A DNA stretch of 64,000 nt from Tubulanus polymorphus (lineage: Eukaryota > Nemertea > Palaeonemertea > Tubulaniformes > Tubulanidae), in assembly GCF_964204645.1 (NCBI RefSeq), contig NC_134030.1, positions 21,829,210-21,893,209 on the forward strand. The letters are read 5' to 3'. Each line of letters opens with the position of its first letter. Position 1 is the first letter of the stretch. Position numbers and translations under genes: made by a program. The notes under the pieces are model-generated. The model searched no databases, was not told the DNA's origin, and was given only the letters and a program-made list of their open reading frames with translations. Positions 59,822-64,000 of the stretch are shown here, one piece after another.

Positions 59822-62442
59822 TATTTAAAGCGACAACAGTTTTAAATTCAGAAACCACACTCAATGAATCCTGTGTTTGCTGTTTTTATATGAATTTCAG
59901 TGGAATATTTCAAGGATGAATTCATTATTGCAATACAATCTGATGAATCATTGAAAACTGCTACTCAAACTGCTTTAGATAACAGTAAGTTACATCTACA
60001 GTAAACTGCATTTGTGTTCATCTGTAAGACTACATTTACATCTACAGTAAACTAAATTTACATCTACAGTAAACTACATTTATATCTACAATAAACTACA
60101 TTTTCATACATCTACAATCAACAATTAGATACGTTTATTCACTAAGATTGTCAATCATAGAAATTTGTTTGTGGTTTTTTTAGAATCAAGTAAAATCAAC
60201 GAATTGTTGAGGAAAGAAAAGTCGAATGGTAAAATTGTTTGATAAAATGCGGATGCGATGTTTGTTTTCACGAACCGAAAAATAATTCAAACGTTTTTCT
60301 TCTATTTCTTAGTTAATAGAATTTATGGTGAAGTGAAAAAGAGAATAGAATCAATATCTACAGGTTTGTATTTTCATGATCTTCTATCAATTCTTGCATT
60401 TAAATGTCGGATATAATATATCCGACATTTAAATGCGAAATATTATTTCGATCCTCGTGTTGAGATTTTTTTGTCATATAGCATATTATAATATATCATA
60501 TTTCTCATAAACATATCATATCATACCACTATCATATACAATGTCATCAAGTACATATATAAAATACGTATATCACATATCATATCACGTCATATCATAT
60601 CATTTATGCTTGTAAAATGTGATTTTGAAGGTGATGAGTTTTGTTTTATTTTTATCACGAATTGATACATTGCTGAATTTACGTTCAACTTCTATTTGTG
60701 ATTTCAGAGGAATTAAATGAACGAGGAATCGTAGTTTATAGAAGTGAGTTAAAGTCAATTTGTGTGATTTGAATTCTAATCTGTTCATCAATTCCATATC
60801 CTGCTCCATAGTTACCCTGATCCCATATACTCCTCACAAGAGACTCCCAACACTAGCATCATAACCCCCCAGTTATTTTTAATTCAGATCTAAATCAAAT
60901 TAAGAATTTTATAGTAAAAGTGAACTGTATGAATTTATCTGTTTAGATCTACACAATGTTTATATATGAATTATTGTGTTTTCTGTTTTTCAGTAAAAGA
61001 TGAAACAGCGAGTAAGTACTAATAACAACTGAATCGTTAAAGTCTTCATAAACAGATATTTGTCATGTCCAGTTTTGAATAGTAGTGGTTCTAATTGAGC
61101 GCTAAATCCAGTAAACCGTTTTACAGATGATGAAAATACTTCCTTCAAGACAAAAGGAAGGATTGTGAAAGAAGAACATGTTTCCCTCTCCCTGCAGGAA
61201 TCTATTGTGTTTATTCTGTTTCAGTGAAACACATCAAACCAATTATTGAAAACAGAATCCAAACGGAATTTAAAGGTGAATACTGTTGACTGTTAGGTGT
61301 TTTAATTAACAAATTAAACCGGTACCGAGAGTACGAGTGGTGGTCGACTGGTCCCAAATAAGGGCGAAGGTCAACTGGTACTGAGTAAGGGCGAAGGTCG
61401 ACTGTATTTTGTAGGATATGTGACGCTTTAGTAGCATTATTAGTTTACATCATCAGTCAATGTTGTAATAGTTTCTAATCAACATTGTATATTTACAGAT
61501 TCACTAGAGACTGTTTTAAAGGGGAAATGTAAAAAGGCTCTCAGTATGTGGTCATCAAAACACTGGGCATATGATATATCTACTGCGTGTAAGTTCACAG
61601 AGAAATCAGTTTGTGATTTACATTAGAATTCTATTGTATAAAAACTTGTCTATTGTTTATTACATATAGTGTCTGTACTCAGTGAATTTACCAGTAGAAC
61701 TTTAAAGACAAACACGGGTTATTGGAAACAAGTCAGAGAATGTTTCGGTAAATGATTAATTCTTGTTTCACATCTGAATTGTTTTAGTGATCTGATTTTT
61801 TATGTTTTGAATAATAATTATTTGTTCTGTTTGAATAGGAGATGAAATTAACAGTGAAACAAATACAACTGAACTGACAAAAATAGGTGAATATAAAAAA
61901 ATTCAGATAAACAGAAATATAGTATTGAATTCATTGAAGATGAAATTCATCAATTTAATCAGATCTTCACAGAGACCTGTTTTGATTCAGAGCAATTTGA
62001 ACTAATTTCAAACTAAGAGCGCTTGAAAGTCCCGACCCTTTGGTCACAGTTTGAATCAATGTGAAAATTTATTTTTGTTTATAGTTACTGAGTGTTTGGG
62101 GGAATGCACTAAAACAATGCGTGATAAATGGAATACTGGTGAGTACCCCTCATGAGTACTTCATATGAGTACTCCTCATGAGGACCTCTCATAAGTACGT
62201 CTCTTGAGTACTTTTCATGAGTGAGTACCGTATTCAAATAACTATCAGCCATCTTGAGTACGTTAAGTAGAGGACTCAAATACAAATCGGAAACTGAGTA
62301 CCCGAGTACCATATAGAAACTATCAGAAGTTTAGTGAGTAACACAAAATAACTAATCTTCTTTGAGCTTTAATTTCATGTTTTAATATTTTTAGACGATT
62401 TCAAGGAGAAATTCAAGCTCTACGGGATGATTGTAGATTCAG
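40474..62442 (+). CDS. Gene B: tandem paralogue of gene A, 60 exons visible, 3' end not found in window
   Basis: Exon-by-exon homologue of gene A: signal peptide, four Ig-like exons, transmembrane exon, then 54 small tail exons. Visible exons sum to 4387 nt (1462 codons plus one base), all multiples of 3 after exon 1 and all phase 1. Differences from A: exon 1 is unrelated apart from the K-R-N-T end; four cysteine-rich exons follow the membrane span; and no homologues of A's last nine exons follow 62442. In A the next exon lies only 87 nt further on. Here 1.5 kb of AT-rich and LINE-like sequence follows, so the gene either continues past 64000 or lost its C-terminus, PDZ motif included. Reading through the last donor meets a stop within about 40 nt. 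Intron sequence is also closely similar to A over most of the length, which points to a recent duplication or to conversion. Exon coordinates are in the segment entries that follow. Confidence 0.8.
40613..40952 (+). repeat. 82-bp tandem acceptor/exon array, gene B
   Basis: Same unit as in gene A, with acceptors at 40624, 40706, 40788, 40870 and 40952: four decoys plus the real one. Copy number differs from A (8), so the array has expanded or contracted since the genes split. Confidence 0.92.
43250..43576 (+). repeat. 52-bp minisatellite with B-box motifs, gene B intron 4
   Basis: Five units at 52-bp spacing (first GGCAGAGTCT at 43320, then 43372, 43424, 43476, 43528). Four of the five carry GGTTCGAATCC, a perfect match to the pol III B-box consensus GGTTCGANNCC. 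It occupies the same intron as the gene A array but with a different unit length. Confidence 0.8.
44639..45736 (+). CDS. Gene B exons 6-10: transmembrane segment and cysteine-rich juxtamembrane module
   Basis: Exons: 44639-44737 (membrane span, FAVISILILLILIILFILC), 44827-44871, 45370-45462, 45544-45621, 45701-45736. The last four are repeats of one theme: an acidic stretch ending D-E-L-C-x-C (DDELCRCGN, DDELCVCCC, SDELCHCCC), then a short EPCTCNY exon. Clustered cysteines just inside the membrane could be S-acylated or could bind metal; neither can be decided from sequence. Gene A keeps only one broken relic of this module. Confidence 0.78.
46762..52195 (+). CDS. Gene B exons 11-30: proximal tail, 20 small exons
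   Basis: Exons: 46762-46836, 46917-46958, 47814-47855, 47993-48067, 48374-48421, 48694-48723, 48804-48854, 48940-49002, 49306-49389, 49685-49732, 49815-49853, 50063-50080, 50165-50212, 50305-50358, 50466-50513, 50734-50802, 51338-51367, 51617-51655, 51804-51959, 52160-52195. Every exon has the same length as its gene A counterpart. The 156-nt exon is again a Glu/Lys-rich likely coiled coil. The 30-nt and 18-nt microexons are preserved. Confidence 0.8.
48131..48246. mobile_element. Foldback (MITE-like) element, gene B intron 14
   Basis: Same inverted-repeat element at the same position as 9249-9365 in gene A. It was therefore present before the gene duplication. Arms include AATAGACTGGTATTAA and TAATACCAGTCTAT. 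Confidence 0.7.
52279..58269 (+). CDS. Gene B exons 31-45: tail block 1 (15 exons)
   Basis: Exons: 52279-52296, 52421-52468, 52871-52936, 53061-53108, 53603-53686, 53882-53926, 54011-54061, 54725-54760, 55022-55039, 55250-55300, 56855-56944, 57026-57103, 57193-57240, 57519-57572, 58234-58269. Same order as gene A block 1. It contains the orthologous TIR element (54178-54570), and its 27-bp VNTR is expanded to about 1.4 kb in the intron after 55300. Confidence 0.8.
54178..54570. mobile_element. TIR element, gene B block 1 (orthologous insertion)
   Basis: Same element at the same intronic site as 15194-15583. Left end is CGCAGTGGCTACTCGTACG; right end is CGTACGAGTAGCCACAGCG. Flanks are TTCGCATAA and TTCTCATAA with the same single mismatch as in gene A, showing one shared insertion event. 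Confidence 0.8.
55354..56757. repeat. 27-bp VNTR, gene B block 1 (about 52 units)
   Basis: Same unit and intron as the gene A array but roughly five times longer. Variant types (GAAG, GGCGG, GGCAG) are arranged in higher-order order. The rare variant GGTACCGAGAGTAAGG occurs twice, about 461 bp apart (near 55943 and 56404), with the same run of variants after each. Frames of about 500 codons on the minus strand are repeat artefacts. Confidence 0.92.
58503..62442 (+). CDS. Gene B exons 46-60: tail block 2 (15 exons)
   Basis: Exons: 58503-58520, 58840-58896, 58981-59109, 59277-59324, 59901-59984, 60184-60228, 60313-60363, 60708-60743, 60994-61011, 61225-61275, 61499-61588, 61670-61747, 61839-61886, 62085-62138, 62395-62442. 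The 129-nt exon shared with gene A block 2 shows that the two blocks had already diverged before the genes duplicated. This block lacks the satellites and insertions that inflate block 2 of A and so spans only 3.9 kb. The last exon is 48 nt (DFKEKFKLYGMIVDS) against 36 nt in A. Confidence 0.8.
60396..60436. repeat. Perfect 19-bp-arm palindrome in gene B block 2 intron
   Basis: GCATTTAAATGTCGGATAT, spacer AAT, then its exact reverse complement. The homologous introns at 15110 and 54104 have only the first arm running into ATTTCGATCC. The second arm therefore arose here by an inverted copy of neighbouring sequence. Confidence 0.85.
61318..61412. repeat. 27-bp VNTR seed, gene B block 2
   Basis: About three degenerate units (GGTCGACTGG, GGTCAACTGGTACTGAG) in the homologous intron of block 2. 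In gene A block 2 (near 24845) only about half a unit remains. Confidence 0.7.
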
Positions 62443-64000
62443 GTAGATATGAAAATTCATTCACAGGCAAAAGATGAGACTCAAGCTTGAATTGAAATAA
62501 ACTGGTCCCTAAATCGCCATCAAACTGTTTAATAAAGTTTTCTAACTTAAATTCTGTCTCTCAGTTTCAGTTCAGTTTAGTTTATTCACTCCACAAGTTA
62601 TAATAACATTGCACAGAGCACAAAAGTAGCGCATAGATTACAGCATATTACAAAAAATATAATGATAGTATTAATAATAATTATATTTATAATAATAACA
62701 ATTATGATAATAGTAAAAATAATAATACTAATAGTGATAGCAATAATATAATACTTATAATAATAATTGTAATTATAATGAAATTATAATGCAAAAGATG
62801 AGGCGGAATAAACCATTTTACAGTTGCTAGCCGCCATTTTGTTAGGGTACTTTTGTCCCGTATTGTTGGGTCATTTTTTTCTCCTTTTTAAAAACTATCT
62901 GTGATGCGTGTTGTATCATATTTCATCTGTCCCTGAATGGATTTTGACAGTTTCAGCAACATTCAAACCGCGTGAATCTCTAGTTTTCAGTTATGTAAAA
63001 ATCATTTCTCAAATTTACAACAATGCGACATGAGAGCGATATAAAAATCGGTGGTCAGTTTTTGCCGTGCGCATAGAAATCAAGGGTACTGAAATTTGAA
63101 GTTCGTTATTTTCAGAAATAATTTTTTAAAAAACCCAAACATTTCAAGAACTGTGCGCATAAATGCCCTCTTTCAGGTGAACTTTGAAATGTTAAGATAT
63201 CTTGCCTAGTTTTTTTCCTATGGCACTTTAACTGCAGCGCGTGTATTGTCATTCCGAGATTCGGCGCTGTTTTCTTTGCGTGTATTTCAGTATATGGGAG
63301 TTATTTCTTCATTTTCACTACGAGTTGTTAGGTTTGCTAGTGAGGTAGTCATTCGATCAACTTTTTCGTTTACTTCCGGTAGAATGCTGATTTTCTGAAG
63401 GATTTCCTGGAGCAGAGTCTCGATGTTGCTGCAGCTCTTACACTAGTTGGTGGACATTTTTGTTCCTTTTCTTTTTCAGTATCGCTTTTTTGCGCACGCA
63501 TTTGTTAACGGGAATACTGAGCGGTCATGTCAGATTGACGACTGCAATAACGGGAATAATGAGCGACCGGGAGTCACAAGCTTTGGTTGTTTACAGCTCG
63601 GTACTTTTTGTTCAGTAGAGCGGAACGATTTGAGTTCGGATCGGTTGTGTATGTCGAGTATGCACCACGATTGAATTAAAAATGGCGACTTATTTGAAGC
63701 AATTCCAATTTAAACACAAAACCAACAGAACCAACAAAAAGAAAAGTCAATATCTGACGAACGGCGATTTCTGCAGAGCCGTCTTTCTTACACTATAACG
63801 ATCTCCTCAACTTTGCGCTAATTTAATATCAGCTGATTTGTGTTAAACGTGTTAAGCAACTATTAAAGTTTGAGCACACTCACGTACGGTTTTCCTCGGT
63901 GAAACACGGTCTAGGGCAGCTCTTGTGGCTTCAGATGCTGCCCAACGGTTCCTTCGACAGTATTCCAAAGTTCGAAAGTGTTTAGATTTTAAACGTAGTC
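62443..64000. other. Region after the last visible gene B exon
   Basis: Mostly AT-rich sequence with AATAATA-type runs (62640-62790). No homologues of gene A exons 57-65 were seen. It is either a long intron of gene B or its 3' flank. A LINE-like fragment lies at its right side. Confidence 0.5.
63286..63470 (-). pseudogene. Possible LINE ORF1-like fragment
   Basis: The minus strand reads CKSCSNIETLLQEILQKI, then ILPEVNEKVDRM. This CxxC plus leucine-heptad pattern resembles the N-terminus of some non-LTR ORF1 proteins. There is a stop codon shortly after the upstream ATG and another at the end. Tentative; it could instead be an unrelated coiled-coil fragment. Confidence 0.3.

Noticed and set aside
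63447-63674. Plus-strand 75-codon frame
   Set aside because: No signal, domain or splice context; it lies across the likely 5' part of an antisense LINE-like fragment.

Overview
This is eukaryotic, almost certainly invertebrate-animal DNA. It is AT-rich, has GT-AG introns, secretory type I receptors with Ig-like domains, LINE and tRNA-like remnants, foldback elements and very abundant minisatellites. A marine lophotrochozoan would fit, but the sequence alone does not prove a taxon. No bacterial or viral gene organisation is visible. Most open reading frames longer than 60 codons are chance or minisatellite frames; the real genes are built from exons mostly far too short for an ORF scan.

The window holds a cluster of three same-strand (+) Ig-receptor genes. 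Gene A (834-31553) can be read completely: 65 exons, 1525 codons plus stop. They encode a signal peptide, four Ig-like exons, one transmembrane exon, and a cytoplasmic tail of about 1047 residues spread over 59 exons, most of them 18-90 nt. Every internal exon is a multiple of three and phase 1-1. Gene B (40474-62442 and perhaps beyond) is its tandem paralogue, with 60 exons (1462 codons) visible. It keeps four cysteine-rich juxtamembrane exons where A has only one broken relic, and it lacks A's last nine exons inside the window. Gene C (34284-37643) lies between them: five exons, one Ig domain homologous to the third Ig of A and B, a transmembrane segment, and a tail with repeated YxDM (PI3K-type) and YxN (Grb2-type) tyrosine motifs.

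The tails of A and B each contain a 15-exon block duplicated in tandem: A 13335-18133 and 18359-28081; B 52279-58269 and 58503-62442. A 390-bp terminal-inverted-repeat element with a 9-bp target duplication sits at the same place in block 1 of both genes, and block 2 of B keeps an empty site. The order of events was therefore block duplication, then element insertion, then duplication of the whole gene.

Introns carry locus-specific expansions. These include an 82-bp array that copies the splice acceptor and 5' part of the first Ig exon (8 acceptors in A, 5 in B), 78-bp and 52-bp arrays with a pol III B-box-like motif, a 27-bp VNTR (about 10 copies in A, about 52 in B), a 2.1-kb 14-bp satellite, a 69-bp array, a truncated LINE, and several foldback elements including a near-perfect 33-bp-arm hairpin.

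Working interpretation (inference): a fast-evolving receptor cluster, perhaps for immune or self recognition. A and B would have tails that can be varied by in-frame exon skipping, and C would be a phosphotyrosine-signalling partner. I recognise no named family for the long tails.
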